Source: Tretioscincus oriximinensis
Taxonomy: Eukaryota > Chordata > Lepidosauria > Squamata > Gymnophthalmidae
NCBI GenBank assembly: GCA_022410635.1
Contig: JAJVDF010000213.1
Span: forward strand, 249,233-313,232
Direction: 5' to 3'
Length of the DNA stretch: 64,000 bases
A program made the position numbers and the translations under genes. A model generated the notes under the pieces. The model was not told the origin of the DNA, searched no databases, and saw nothing but the letters and a program-made list of their open reading frames with translations. Shown one piece after another: positions 11,894 through 23,251 of this stretch. Position 1 is the stretch's first letter; every line of letters starts with the position of its first letter.

Positions 11894-12395
11894 GGACAGG
11901 ANTGTGGCACGTTTTAATGGAAATGCCAAAATGAACTTTTTAAACTCAGAATTGCAGGCATTATATGCTTCATCTGATGATTTTATTTCTCTTTTCAGTA
12001 TCAATTAGAACTTAAAAACTCCTGTTCCAATTTTTTTGTGCTAACTTTAGGCTTTTCCATTTGGATTTTTTAAAATCTTGTTCATTTGTGGAGAAGTGGG
12101 CTCAATNTACGGGGCAAGCTTGGCTACTGTTCATAGGCTGCTTCCTCCTGCAATCATGGTTGTCACTGCATTTCTGTCTGCATAGTTTCTGTATGTCTGA
12201 CATAATCCTGTTTCCTCATTTCTTCCTAATTAGATTTTCAAGAAAGCAGTGAACTTTAATCCAGCACTGGGGTGGGGGGGGACGGGGACACACTGTAAGT
12301 CATAGGACCAGTGGGATAGATGCCACAAGAGGAAGGTTTTCTATTCTCAGGAAGATCCAGCCAGAGTTAGACAGAAGCACATTCTACTGAATGCA

Positions 12396-12560
12396 GCTTT
12401 TATTTATTTATTTATTTACAGATTTATATGCTGTCTTTCATCTGTAAGACCTAGGTAACTCATAACAACATCAAAAATCAAAGAGCATAAAAATACATTG
12501 TAATATAATCCTCCTTTTCTCTTCAGCAGGTTGAAGTATTCCCTAAGGCAAAAATAGCCT
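12396..12560 (-). repeat. LINE 3'-end family A copy, diverged
   Basis: (TTTA)n followed by CAGATTTATATGCTGTCTTTCATC and TAAGACCTAGGTAACTCATAACAA. This is the reversed family A end with many substitutions. Its 3' boundary here is uncertain. Confidence 0.65.
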
Positions 12561-12772
12561 TAGATCTGCTCACTCAAGTTGGACAGCTGTCCAACATTGG
12601 GACAATTAGGGAGCATCACCATCTCTTACATACAGCCCTATCTCTCACATAAGCTGACCCAACTAGAGAATTAAAACTCTTCCCATTCCTTTGTCTAATT
12701 ACCAGTTTGTGCTTCCATATTTATTTTCTCCTTCTTATGGTTAATCCTGGCCAACTTAAATGCTGGCAGTAG

Positions 12773-12801
12773 TTCTAATATATTTTTGGAATATATTAGA
12801 A
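12773..12801. repeat. perfect 12-bp AT hairpin
   Basis: TTCTAATATATT and AATATATTAGAA are exact reverse complements around a 5-base loop (TTTGG). Confidence 0.95.
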
Positions 12802-13117
12802 TAAAATATGCTAGATCTGGGACATATTATATCACAGTGTCTGTATTAGATCACAGTTTAAAGTTAGGACTGTAGGTTCTCTTTAATAAGATGGACATGT
12901 GGAGAATGGATCTTTGGATCATATCTCTAAGGTCAGTAATATAACTTGCCTTCTAATTAATAACATGCCTACCTGCGGCTCCTAGGGCTAAGGAAGAAAA
13001 GTTGTGCTCTCTGCACAAAACTCTTGCTCACCACTTCACTAGTGACCTGGTGATGCACTGTAGAGTCACAGCTAAGAGCAACAGTATATCTAAAGATTCC
13101 AAGTAACAGAAAAATGA

Positions 13118-13408
13118 AACTGTGTAGAAGAAGAAAAAGAACTGGGTTTTCATACTCCACTTTTCTCACCCAAGGGACTCAAAGCGACTGACAAGCTATT
13201 TTCTGCCCAAAGGTTTACATTGTGGTGGTACACATTTATCTAATTGCAATTACTTGCTTTTGAACAGCTGAAGCTGTTTTGAATTGCCTGAAGTAAAGGC
13301 TAATAGAGGATGCTCACCCCTCTCAAGGGCTGACACAGAGCTTTGAGAATAGGCATCTCAATTGAAAGACCATTTTTAATCTCTGTACCACTGTGCTTCA
13401 TTCTACCA
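13118..13408 (-). repeat. tRNA-derived SINE, reverse copy
   Basis: Starts with an (AAG)n-like tail and AACTGGGTTTTCATACTCCA, continues CTTTTCTCACCCAAGGGACT, and includes AATTGCAATTACTTGCTTTTG. These are the reverse complement of the SINE at 18971-19259. The tRNA-like head, at the right end here, is badly decayed. Confidence 0.8.
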
Positions 13409-13467
13409 GGTAGGCATGGACAGAAAAGTTAACAGAAGATAATAATGCAGTAACCAACAGCAAGAAC

Positions 13468-13717
13468 TTAGGCTGCATGCACACGATGATCTAAGAACTG
13501 GAATAAAGCTATATTCCGGAATACAGCAATAGTGTTTCTGTGCACACCACCGAAGCTATATCTCCGGAACGGTGCCTGAATATCCCAGCAATAGTTTATT
13601 CTGGGATAAATGGTGTTTATTGTGGGACGACTGCTGAGAAACCTTTAACACATGTGCCCAAACCTCCCTCATCTTGCTCTGATTGAGACAGAAATTTGCT
13701 GTGTGCACGCAGCCTTA
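13468..13717. mobile_element. PIF/Harbinger-like MITE
   Basis: The element proper is 13471-13714 (244 bp). It begins GGCTGCATGCACAC and ends GTGTGCACGCAGCC, near-perfect terminal inverted repeats, and is flanked on both sides by TTA (13468-13470 and 13715-13717). A 3-bp TWA target duplication is the signature of PIF/Harbinger elements. The interior (TATTCCGGAATA, ATCTCCGGAA and similar words) is non-coding. Superfamily is inferred from the duplication length and TIRs. Confidence 0.75.
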
Positions 13718-14837
13718 GAGAATTTTAAAAGAAGCTTACATACAGTGTTCAGCTTAATATGAGTAATGTGAACCTTAGGTACACAAATGGGTACTCAATG
13801 CCCATTTCTGCACTGAGCAGAAATTGGGATCCAAGGGCCATTCTTCCACACATGTGTACTAGAAGCCCTCTACCTTGTTAGGCCATTTTGAGTGCACACG
13901 ATGGACTAAGATACCAAGTCAAAATGGAATCATAATGTGGTCCAGCTGTTCCTTTTCGGAGTGTATTTCAGTTTCCAAAGGGGCATGGCAAAAAAACACT
14001 TTCTCATAAACTAGGATGTCATGAGAAACCTGTTCAAATAGGACAGGAAGCACATCAGACGCTCACACATCAGTGGAGTGTCCACTAGGAATAATGGCTA
14101 TGAATGAAAGTTCCCAATCTTATAAAGTTTACAACTTTGCTTTGAAGCTAGCAACTAGGATTGAGTCGCAGTGGATTGGCTGCATGTGAATAGCCGTTTG
14201 AGAGGCCTATTGCTAGCCCACTCCAGTATGGCCTACATAAACTCAAAAAGTGTAGGGAAAAACCCTACAGTTTACTTGGATTTCTTTGGTTGTTTGTTTA
14301 TAATGAAATCTTCACAGTTCTTGTACATCTCTTAAAAAAACACAAGTCAGCTCATACGTAAAATTATTGTAGCTACAATTTTCAAAGATTATCTTACTTC
14401 ATGGGAATTGATTAAGTAGGTTACACAGTTTTACAAAAGCATTCTTGCACATGAGCAGTTGGCCTAATTTACTCTCAGTCATTCAGTTTCTTGCAATCAT
14501 TCAATTTAAAGATGCGTGAATGACATCATAATGGCAATGCTACATTAATGCAATACAAATGCAGTGAAGGAAGTCGTACTTTGTTATTTTGGGACAAAGA
14601 TTCTTGGATTTTCAGAAATGAAAAAAGAAAAAAAAATGATTGAAGAGGTTCCATGAAAATGTATATTCATTTCTGTATATTTTAAAATGACATATTTTTC
14701 ATTTATTCCAAGTCTAAATGTGATCTCTGCTATGTTTTTTGATAAAATAACTGTGTTTATGTATTAGCAAACATATGCTAATACTTAAAAGCAGCTTATG
14801 TGCTCTTTAGTTGCAAATACTGTATAATGCTTTAGAT
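13718..14837. other. no recognisable feature
   Basis: Includes another GAGTGCACACGATGG word at about 13890 that may be a remnant of a related MITE. Otherwise nothing recognisable. Confidence 0.4.
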
Positions 14838-15020
14838 AGTGCCTTTCAAAAGTATCCATATCCCTTCACCTTTTTCACATTTTTTCACATTATGCACAAA
14901 CTTAAATGGATTTCATGTGATAGACCAACACAAAATAGCATATTTGTGTGAAGTGAAAAGAAAAAGAAACATGGTTTTCAAAATTTTGTAAAAATAAAAG
15001 CTGCACCTACATTCATGTCT
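14838..15020 (+). mobile_element. Tc1-like transposon terminal fragment
   Basis: Reads AGTGCCTTTCAAAAGTATCC, then CCCTTCACCTTTTTCACA, TTTCATGTGATAGACCAACAC, and ends near TTTTGTAAAAATAAAAGCTG. This order of words is characteristic of the non-coding end of a Tc1-like family common in fishes and also found in frogs and reptiles. No transposase frame remains next to it. Confidence 0.75.
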
Positions 15021-15944
15021 GAAGTATCTATCAGTTTGTCATAGATTTGTTTGTATCATAACCCATTTTCATAATCTGTTTTCACAGTCCAAATATGACC
15101 TTAGGAAGCACTGGTCTGATCAATATAGAAGTTTATATCTGAGACTGAGAGGAAACCATATCTGAGCTGCATGAAGTGTTTTCCTACAAAGAATTGAATC
15201 GCTGTGCAATTTTTTAAAAATAAAATAAAAACCCCTTTCTGCAGTTATCCTAATTCCATATGAGTAATTCTGCATTTGATTTGCTAGTTCTAAATGAAGT
15301 CTAACAGGATTTAACAATGATTAGTGCTGAACTGCACTTACAGTGATGCATCTGATGTAAGCAACTGTGTAACCACACTGTGTAAACACAGTGTATTGAC
15401 AACCATCAGAGGGGACACTGCTCTGGCAACTGCTGGTCATTGGAGCTGTGCCCATTTATCTACTCANCATAACTTTAAGGCCCTGACTGAATTCTTGATT
15501 GTATTGTGACTTTCTTATATGGTGTACCAATTTTGGCACATCATACAGGATGCACTAATAAGGCAGAAGAGAGGTCAACTGGGGGGACGACAATGAAACC
15601 GGATTCCCCTACACCAGGGTTCCATGGTACATTCTTATGGTCCTAATTTAATGTAATCAGTAATGGAAAGACACAATCCTTATTTCACTTGCTTCTTGTA
15701 ATCATGCCTAAACTTCACTCTGATCCAACCTATGTGCAGATGCATCATTGCTTGTTGTAGAATAGAAGATACTGTAGAACACCACTCTTGTAGACTACAA
15801 GATCTTTAGTTCAGATTACCAGCTAAATCAGAAAGACTTTTAGAATTGTGGCTGTTGAAAAATCCCTCATATTTTTTATTTTCAAATAAATGTAGAATAC
15901 TTTGGACTATACAAAATCTGTGATACTCATTTTTGGTATGAATA
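15021..15944. other. no recognisable feature
   Basis: No supported gene or repeat. Confidence 0.4.
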
Positions 15945-16500
15945 CTTTAATGTTTATTTGAAGCATTTTGAAGTACTGTACACAATTCTGGTTACCACAT
16001 CTCGAAAAGCATATTGTGGAACTAGAGAAGGTGCAGAAAAGGGCAACAAGAATGATCAAAGGGCTGGAGCACCACCCTTATGAAATCCAGCTGCAATGTC
16101 TGGGCTTCTTCAACCTCAAAATATGATGTTCAAGAGGTGACCTAATTGGTGTATAAAATCACGCATGAGATGGATAAGGTGAATAGAGAAAAAATAGAGA
16201 AAAACACTTGGGCCAGGGTACATTCATTGATGGGCAGAAGAGTGAGGACAGACAAAGGAAAGTATTTTTTCACCCAGAGGACCACCAGCTTTTGGAATTT
16301 ATTTCCAGAAGAGGTTATGGTAGCTAGCAGCTGGATAACTTTAAGAAGGAATTAGACAAGTTCATAGACACATAGGGTATAAACAGCTATAAAGATGGAT
16401 GTCTGGATGTTGCCTCTGAGATGGAGCAACAGGTAGTATTTCTGAAATACCGTTTGCAGGGCATCAAGAACAGGTGAAGATTAAGTTTCATCTTGGATCA
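15945..16500 (+). pseudogene. CR1/L2-type LINE 3' end with ORF2 C-terminus
   Basis: The + strand reads, with frame breaks, like the C-terminus of CR1/L2 ORF2: KVQKRATRMIKGLE, a GDLIGVYKITHEMDK block, then FFTQRTTSFWNLFPEEV and a SSWITL-like ending. The non-coding 3' part includes GGATGTTGCCTCTGAGATGGA and GCAACAGGTAGTATTTCTG. Sister copies are at 27848, 28307 (reverse), 61246 (reverse) and 63420. The copy ends before the terminal TTCTTATG repeat. Confidence 0.85.
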
Positions 16501-18213
16501 GTCATTTTCTTTGATTCAAGAAGGACAAAATACAACAAGTAAAACACAAACTTGCTTTTCTCCACCTGCCATATGGTTCAGTTTTATGGTTCTTAAAAAA
16601 ATAATTTAAGTTCCCTAAAATTGTTGGCTGTAAGGATGATTGATACACTTAGAAATTATTGGGGAAGGACCCACTAAATAATCCCAGTAAAATTCAAGTT
16701 AAAATTAATTTTATCCTAAGTTTTAATGTTTTCCTCTACATTTCTTCTTTATTCATCCTCTTTTTCACTTTATATACGCACAGAGAGTAGAAACCAAAGC
16801 ACACAAAAACATGTGTGAATGTGAGATAGCTTGCTCTGGGAATAGCCTGTGGCTTTCTAGCTCAGTGAAGATTGCAGAAGTTCAGGATGTGGTACACTTC
16901 ACCTCTGGGGAAAGAAGAGAGAGTGGCACCCAAACCTCTGTGAACCTTCAGGGAGCCTTTTCTGCTTGTTCATTCACAGAGATGCTTCAGTTTTCATCTC
17001 AAAGCAAGACGAGTCCTATATAAAATCCATGCAACAAATTACTGCATTTCATTAGTTATTAATAGAAAACTTTCAATTCCCCACAAGGCTTTTCTGTGTT
17101 TCTGTATCAGAAGCACACAACATTCCATCTGAGAGAAGATGTTCATAAACTTAGAAAAAATTCAGAGATTTCTATAGTATAAGTTTGATAATAATATGTT
17201 TTAAGGATTAATATTGCATTTCCTGTATATATTAAATTAAGAATTGACTTTTACTTTTAAGATAGTAAAATGCTGGTTTTAGAAAAAGAACATTAGGATA
17301 TTCATGTTTTGATTTTTCTATTAAAAAAAAAAGTTGAGAACTACATATTTGCATATGTGGTGAGAATGTTTATATACCCAGGACTTTCGGAGGAAGGTAA
17401 ATAAAGAGATGAAATTTATTCTGAGAATAAAAATACAGTTTTTACCTGACCTATGTCTGTCACTGCACTTCCATTAAAGTTTAAAGATGGTGTTACATAA
17501 AAGAGCTATTCCAATATTCATGACAGCAATATGATCATTGCTAGAAATGGAAAGGAATTCCAATTACATATGAAAAAAGACTGGAATAAAAAAAAATTAG
17601 GTTTTCCTTTCCAAATGGATAAGGTATTTGATTGTAAAGTTAACTTATTGTTATAGAAAATTCGGTATACCTGAATGGTTTCAACTTCAGTTATAAGCAA
17701 TGGTTTCCAATTATTTTAGGCTTGAAATCAATCACAAAACATTAGGATTTATTAAATTAGTGATATTTAGTTATTCACGTGCATTTAATTGGTGCTAACA
17801 AGATTTTTTTATTCTTCGTTTTTGTGTGTTTAGTTAATTATTTATTAATATACTGTATATCCTATCTTTTATGCAAGTTTCTAGGACAAGTGTCAATGAT
17901 ATATATACACACAGTAACCTAAAATATGCTTAAAATGCAGTTCTTCATTCTGCCTCAAAAGACAGCACTCAAAAGAAATTAAACATGGAAGACTGAGTGA
18001 AGTGTTATGTTTTAACCGGACACTAATGATCATATAATGTAGACACTTGGCAAATCTCCAGAGGGAGGCTATTCCAGAGTTTATTGTCTATATTTTATTT
18101 TCTTAAAGAAAAGATATACAGATTTGTACAATTAAGGCTCATTTTTATATTCATTTTTATTTCTGAATATCTTGTTATTAATATAATCATAGCTACTAGC
18201 TTGGTACTTTGAA
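16501..18213. other. no recognisable feature
   Basis: The part at 16811-17023 is less AT-rich and open on the + strand for 70 codons, but it resembles nothing that I know. The rest is AT-rich with short A and T runs. Confidence 0.4.
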
Positions 18214-18245
18214 AAGTTGTCAAGAAGCTAGACCTATATAGAGCC

Positions 18246-18498
18246 TATACTGCCAAAAAGTATTCACTCACTCACCCATCCAAACAATTGAATTCAAGTA
18301 TGCCAAACACTTCCATGGCCACAGGTGTATAGGTTGAAGCATCTTGACATGCAGACTGCTTCTGCAAACATTTGTGAAAGAATTGGTCGCTCTCAGGAGC
18401 TCAGTGTGGCACTGTGATGGATGCCACCTGTGCAGTGAGTCTCGTTATGAAGTTTCCTCACTAATGAACATTCCACAGTTAGTGGTATTATAACAACA
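18246..18498 (+). pseudogene. Tc1-like transposase N-terminal relic, unit 1
   Basis: Begins TACTGCCAAAAAGTATTCAC and passes CTTCCATGGCCACAGGTGTA. It then covers the region that in intact relatives encodes the N-terminal helix-turn-helix of a Tc1-type transposase (words GGTCGCTCTCAGGAGCTCAG and CAGTTAGTGGTATTATAAC). Frameshifts and stops show it is dead. A SINE interrupts it after ATTATAACAAC. Confidence 0.85.
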
Positions 18499-18499
18499 T

Positions 18500-18687
18500 A
18501 GAATGGCTCAGTTGCAAAGGAGATGGTCTCTCATCTGGGAGATCAGGTTTCGAAGCACTGTGTCAGACGTGGGGAAGGGTGAGTATCTTCTCCTAGCCTG
18601 TAGCTCTAGCCAACTCGAAAGCAAGAACTGCAAGAAATTGCAACTGACTGCAAGTAGGTAAATGGGAACCATTACAGCCTGGTGGGG
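18500..18687 (+). repeat. tRNA-derived SINE, truncated by the duplication
   Basis: Starts GAATGGCTCAGTTGCAAAGG (degenerate box A) and has GGTTTCGAAGC (box B-like). It stops at GGTGGGGAAG, where the second duplication unit begins. Confidence 0.85.
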
Positions 18688-18719
18688 AAGTTGTCAAGAA
18701 GCTAGACCTATATAGAGCC

Positions 18720-18968
18720 TATACTGCCAAAAAGTATTCACTCATCCATCCAAACAATTGAATTCAAGTATGCCAAACACTTCCATAGCCACAGGTGTAT
18801 AGGTTGAAGCATCTTGGCATGCAGACTGCTTCTGCAAACATTTGTGAAAGAATTGGTCACTCTCAGGAGCTCAGTGTGGCACTGTGATGGATGCCACCTG
18901 TGCAGTGAGTCTCGTTATGAAGTTTCCTCTCTACTGAACATTCCACAGTTAGTGGTATTATAACAACG
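18720..18968 (+). pseudogene. Tc1-like transposase N-terminal relic, unit 2
   Basis: Second copy of the relic at 18246, with CATCTTGGCATGCAGACTGC in place of the CTTGACATG form and the 4-bp CTCA difference near its start. Its continuation lies beyond the SINE at 19261. Confidence 0.85.
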
Positions 18969-18970
18969 TA

Positions 18971-19259
18971 GAATGGCTCAGTCGTTAAGGAGATGGTCTC
19001 TCATCTGGGAGATCAGGTTTCGAAGCACTGTGTCATTCGTGGGGAAGGGTGAGTATCTTCTCCTAGCCTGTAGCTCTAGCCAACTCGAAAGCAAGAACTG
19101 CAAGAAATTGCAACTGACTGCAAGTAGGTAAATGGGAACCATCACAGCCTGGTGGGGAAGTTAGAATGTAAGCCTTCGGGCAAAATACCCTTGTAAGCTG
19201 CTTTGAGTCCTTTTGAAAGGTGAGAAAAGCGGGGTATAAGAACCCAGTTTTTCTTCTTT
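18971..19259 (+). repeat. tRNA-derived SINE, full length
   Basis: The head GAATGGCTCAGTCGTTAAGG matches an RNA polymerase III box A, and GGTTTCGAAGC at 19016-19026 approximates box B (GGTTCGANNCC). The body has AAGAAATTGCAACTGACTGC. The tail reads GAAAAGCGGGGTATAAGAAC and CCAG, then TTCTTCTT. It is inserted in the Tc1 relic, which resumes at 19261. This is the best copy in the window for comparing the others. Confidence 0.9.
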
Positions 19260-19260
19260 A

Positions 19261-19402
19261 ACTGGAAACGACAGCACCTCAGCTATAATGTGGCAGGCCA
19301 TGTAAACTGAAAGTGAGGACAGCAAATGCTGAGGTGCATAGTGTGCAGCAGCAGCCACCTTGCTGCAGGGTCAGTCACTGCAGACCTCCCGTAAACTAGA
19401 CT
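19261..19402 (+). pseudogene. Tc1-like transposase relic, continuation after the SINE
   Basis: ACTGGAAACGACAGCACCTC, then GCAGGCCATGTAAACTGA, GCTGAGGTGCATAGTGTGCA and TCACTGCAGACCTCC follow the expected order of the same Tc1-like gene downstream of the helix-turn-helix region. This shows that the SINE landed inside the transposase relic. Confidence 0.8.
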
Positions 19403-20491
19403 AGATGGCTCACTATGGTCTGTTCCATGCAGATAGAAACTGTTAGAAGGAAGGGCCTTCTCTATACCACCAGTGCAGAAGGGAGATTGTTCCCTTTCAA
19501 TATCAGATCTAAAGTAAGTGCAGAAATATGCTTAGTTTGCACTGTATCTATTATTGTTCATAGGAACAGGAATAAAGAATATTCAATTTTTAAAGAATTA
19601 AAATATTCTAGTCCTTGATGAGTGATCCACTTTGCCCAAGGGGCATTTGATGCAAGTGTTAATTAGCTGAAATACATTGATAGTCATGATTGTGTGTCAT
19701 AACCCATAGTTTACTGTAAACATTGTGCTAATAAGTATTGCTGAACAACTTAAAAAGCAAAAACAAAAGAGACCCCTCAAATATTGGCTTATAATCAGAC
19801 CTTTTTGATCTGCACATGTGGCTTTGTTTTTCTTCAAAGACAAAAGATTTGTTTTGTTTTTGTTTATTTTCTGATGGTTCCAAATTATAAGCATTGGTCT
19901 GGATGCCATAGCTGTCTAAATTCTTCTGGCTTCCTGCAGCGCACATCCTGGTTCCAGTGCTGTCTTAGGAAACATTATCCTTATTGCCAGCGTTGTTGCA
20001 TCCTGCTGGAAAAGCAACTTCAAGATCACACTCCATATCTTTATTATTTAGATAAAATTTTCTCAAATTTATTCCATGAATAATGTAATTAAGGGGTTTG
20101 TGAATGCATATGTGCTTGCCTGTAAGAATATCTGATACTAAAAAAAACAAAGCAACAGCTGCAAACAATTGTATAAATTGCCAGGCATTTGGAACTGATT
20201 TTTTTTTTAAAAAAATAAAATACTAGTATATATTTTATTCCTTTTTTATGGATTCATACAAGGCATGTACCAGAACAAGTGTAGATAGGCCTTCCTTTAT
20301 TTCTTATCAGCAGGCAAGATGAAGATCTGCAAATCCCTTCTTGTACTTACGGTAAATTCATTAAAGCTCTTATTTATTTTTGGAAAAGGTTTTGACAGTA
20401 TAAGAGTAAACACCATGGCTCGATATATACATTTTTACTTTAAACTTCTTCAGTTAGAATGGGAATTAGTCTTGAACAAAATCTGAATTAA
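19403..20491. other. no recognisable feature
   Basis: Nothing supported. Overlapping open frames at 19697-20083 occur on both strands and look fortuitous. Confidence 0.4.
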
Positions 20492-20521
20492 AATCTGAAT
20501 TAAGCGCATTTAATTCAGATT
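20492..20521. repeat. perfect 12-bp hairpin
   Basis: AATCTGAATTAA and TTAATTCAGATT are exact reverse complements around GCGCAT. A further direct AATCTGAATTA copy sits immediately upstream. Confidence 0.95.
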
Positions 20522-23043
20522 AACTGAAGGAAGTTAAAGAGTAAAGATGTGATCAGAGTCCTTATTGTACACAAGAGCACGATAGAAGAGACCTTTTTAT
20601 GTGAGATATATTCTTTGCGCCAGGAAAGAATCTAGGGCCTTCTACTTTCTAAGTATGGTCTTGTCTGCTTCTAGCATGTTCTGTTTACAAAGTATAGACT
20701 GGGCAAGAGTACTCAACATGATATCTTATCCTAATCTACCAATATACTACAGTAATGAAGTCAATTANGAGGTCAGGGCATGTATCCAAACATACAATGT
20801 TTTTAGATTTGTCTGTTTGTGGACTTTGTTACTACTTGTGTTTAGTTGTAACCACGTGTTTTTGAATTTGGAGTAAGCATNCACATGTGCATGGAGTAAA
20901 CATACAAATTAACCTACTGGTTAATTACGATTACTAGAAAATTCTACTTTAAAAAAAAATATGTTTATCTATTATTTATATGATGCTAGGTCCCCTTCAA
21001 ACAATGCATCTAAAACTCATGTTTTAAAACTCATACTGATAAACTAGAATATGATTTCTCCAGAAGGAAAATTCTTCAACTATATACGAAGCTAAACAGG
21101 TTTTAGCTTTATCCATCCTCCATAACTGCTGAGTTTATTTCACATGCATGATCAGCCCTCCAATCAAGATCTGAAGTAGGATTTCACCTGAACAGTGAAG
21201 TCTTGTAGGAATGCTGTTTCTTAAAATTTGGTTTATCAGCTGTTATTATAAATCTGTCCATCAATCTATGTCTTACATACAATTTGGATGCAGCCATAGT
21301 CCTTAAGAGATATGCCACTGTATATTTAGCTATTTTACTCAATTTCAGAAAATGTCTTATATATTTCACACAGGTTTTGATTTGAATGGTAGTAACAATT
21401 TCCTAGAAATACAGCAACATTAAAAGTCTATGAAGAGTAAATCCATGCATTTGGAGATGAAATACTAACCATTAATCCAGGAACATCTCTATAAAGTGTG
21501 TGAAATTATGCTCTTAAAATAATTATTCTTCTGAAGGTAAATCACACGTGGAAATGAATTACCATGAACACAGAAAAACCCCTATTGCCTCTGAGAATTA
21601 AGGCATGGTGGTAAAGTTGAGTTTTCCAGGTATCTCCATTGACAAGTGGTGCAGTATACCAAGTTGACATATAAAAATAGCCATTCGATCATTGGGCAAT
21701 GATAACTGCTGGGTAAAGAAGAGACTGAGGGCGGCAGCAGATAGTATAGGGATGGAATGTCAATACACAATTGAATTAACGGTAGACATGGTCACACAGG
21801 CATAATTAGATGGACTTCACAAAACATTAACCATGATGGAACAAGCATCTATACACTTACAATTTGCAAACAGACCTTTATTTCTAGGTAGCACACTAGC
21901 CAGCACTTCTTGAAGCTGACTCATTCTATGACTCATTCTATTTCCAACTTCTTCTGTACACTTCTTTTTTCATACAGTCAGGATGGTGATTTAACTCATA
22001 CCTATTTTCGTGGAATGATTGCTGACAATCATTTTAGTTTTCTGGCTGGGAGACCTTCTGGCAGAAACATCCCTGCCTGTAGCTCTGGGGCAAGAACTGC
22101 TGAATCTGTATCCCAGGCCTTCTATATTTAGTATACCTGGCTGCCTCTTCTTAATATGATTGAAGGAAAATGTGTCATACAATATTTCTCTGCCGAACTG
22201 TGGTGAGAGGGAAGCACCAGGTCTGCAGAACACAGAAGGGGTAGAATACAGCCTTTGTACTTTTTGCAAGAATGTTTGCAGGGCGCAGGATTTCTGAATC
22301 ATTGTGAATAATGATCCGATTAACAATGTAAAAGCTCTGTTTCTAATAACTGTGGACTATTTTCCAGTCGAAGGGTGAATCAATTTTAACTTCAGGACTA
22401 AATTTCAGCTATTGGGTTCAGATATGAGATACATATGGGTCCATACAACATTGACTAATTATTTTCAGGTAATATGCAATACCACACAGTCCATTTGGTG
22501 TTATAGGTAAACCCTTACCCTCCTCTTCCCCCCTCCCCGAAAATAAACCAACCAAACATTTTGTTAAATAATTTACAAGTAATAAATATGATAAAATGAA
22601 GTGGGGAAATGCAGGAATGAATTCAGCTCTCTGTTTATTATAAATGCCTGTGTGATCCACATTTAGAGTCATCAAGTTATCAGCTTGTGTGAACAAATAA
22701 GGCCATATAAACAAAGCTGTTTTGTGTAAAAAGGGATGATTAGAGGAATACTGTGTTACAATGACTTGAAAATCTTCCAATAATAAATGCTTTTATGACA
22801 TAGCGGGCAAAAATCAGGCCTTTTTATTTATAAATATATATACCAATAATTTTGGAGGCCTGGAGGCAACAATAAAGACAGAAATTTTCAGAATGCTGCC
22901 ATTGAACTATTATCTTGTGCATATATTTTTACTATTGCTATTGAAAGGGCATTGCTCATCATTTTTAGTTAAATTTCAGATCAGTCTGTTAGTTATCGTT
23001 TTGATATCTGACTTTTTTTCCTGGGACTTGGGGTGGGGAGCAG
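20522..23043. other. no recognisable feature
   Basis: AT-rich non-coding DNA. Open frames at 21991-22326 and 22418-22780 on the minus strand (111 and 120 codons) do not resemble known proteins. Confidence 0.4.
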
Positions 23044-23251
23044 TAGGCTGACCAGATGACTCCTTTTGGGTGGGGGGGTTGAAACCCCTGTTTTGGGATG
23101 CGTCCCAGTTTTTTCTGAGGAAAATCTTTTCAGAAAAAGATTTTTTCCGTAAAATATTTTGTTTTTTATTTTTTTTCCCTCAGAAAAAAATGGGAGGCAT
23201 CCCCAAAACAGGTTCCCCCCCCCCCAAGAAAGGGGTCGTCTGGTCAACCTA
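23044..23251. mobile_element. fold-back hAT-like MITE
   Basis: The 208-bp element begins TAGGCTGACCAGATGAC and ends GTCGTCTGGTCAACCTA. The arms pair over roughly 80 bp (CCTGTTTTGGGATGC with GCATCCCCAAAACAGG). The flanks GGGAGCAG (23036-23043) and GGGAGCAC (23252-23259) match at seven of eight bases, an 8-bp target duplication typical of hAT transposons. Relatives are at 31743 and 5543. It encodes nothing. Confidence 0.85.

Larger units (their letters stand above)
18214..19161 (+). repeat. ~474-bp tandem duplication spanning Tc1 relic and SINE head
   Basis: The unit starting AAGTTGTCAAGAAGCTAGAC at 18214 recurs at 18688. By eye the copies differ by about a dozen substitutions and one 4-bp CTCA length change, so the duplication is fairly recent. 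Each unit holds the 5' part of a Tc1-like relic and the first two thirds of a SINE. The junction uses the 5-bp word AAGTT shared by both breakpoints. Confidence 0.95.

Noticed and set aside
18214..19161. CRISPR-like or satellite array
   Set aside because: Only two long units containing known mobile-element parts. It is a single tandem duplication in a vertebrate genome.
18500..19259. tRNA gene suggested by box A and box B
   Set aside because: The boxes belong to a tRNA-derived SINE head. No cloverleaf with acceptor and anticodon stems can be drawn, and a SINE body and tail follow.
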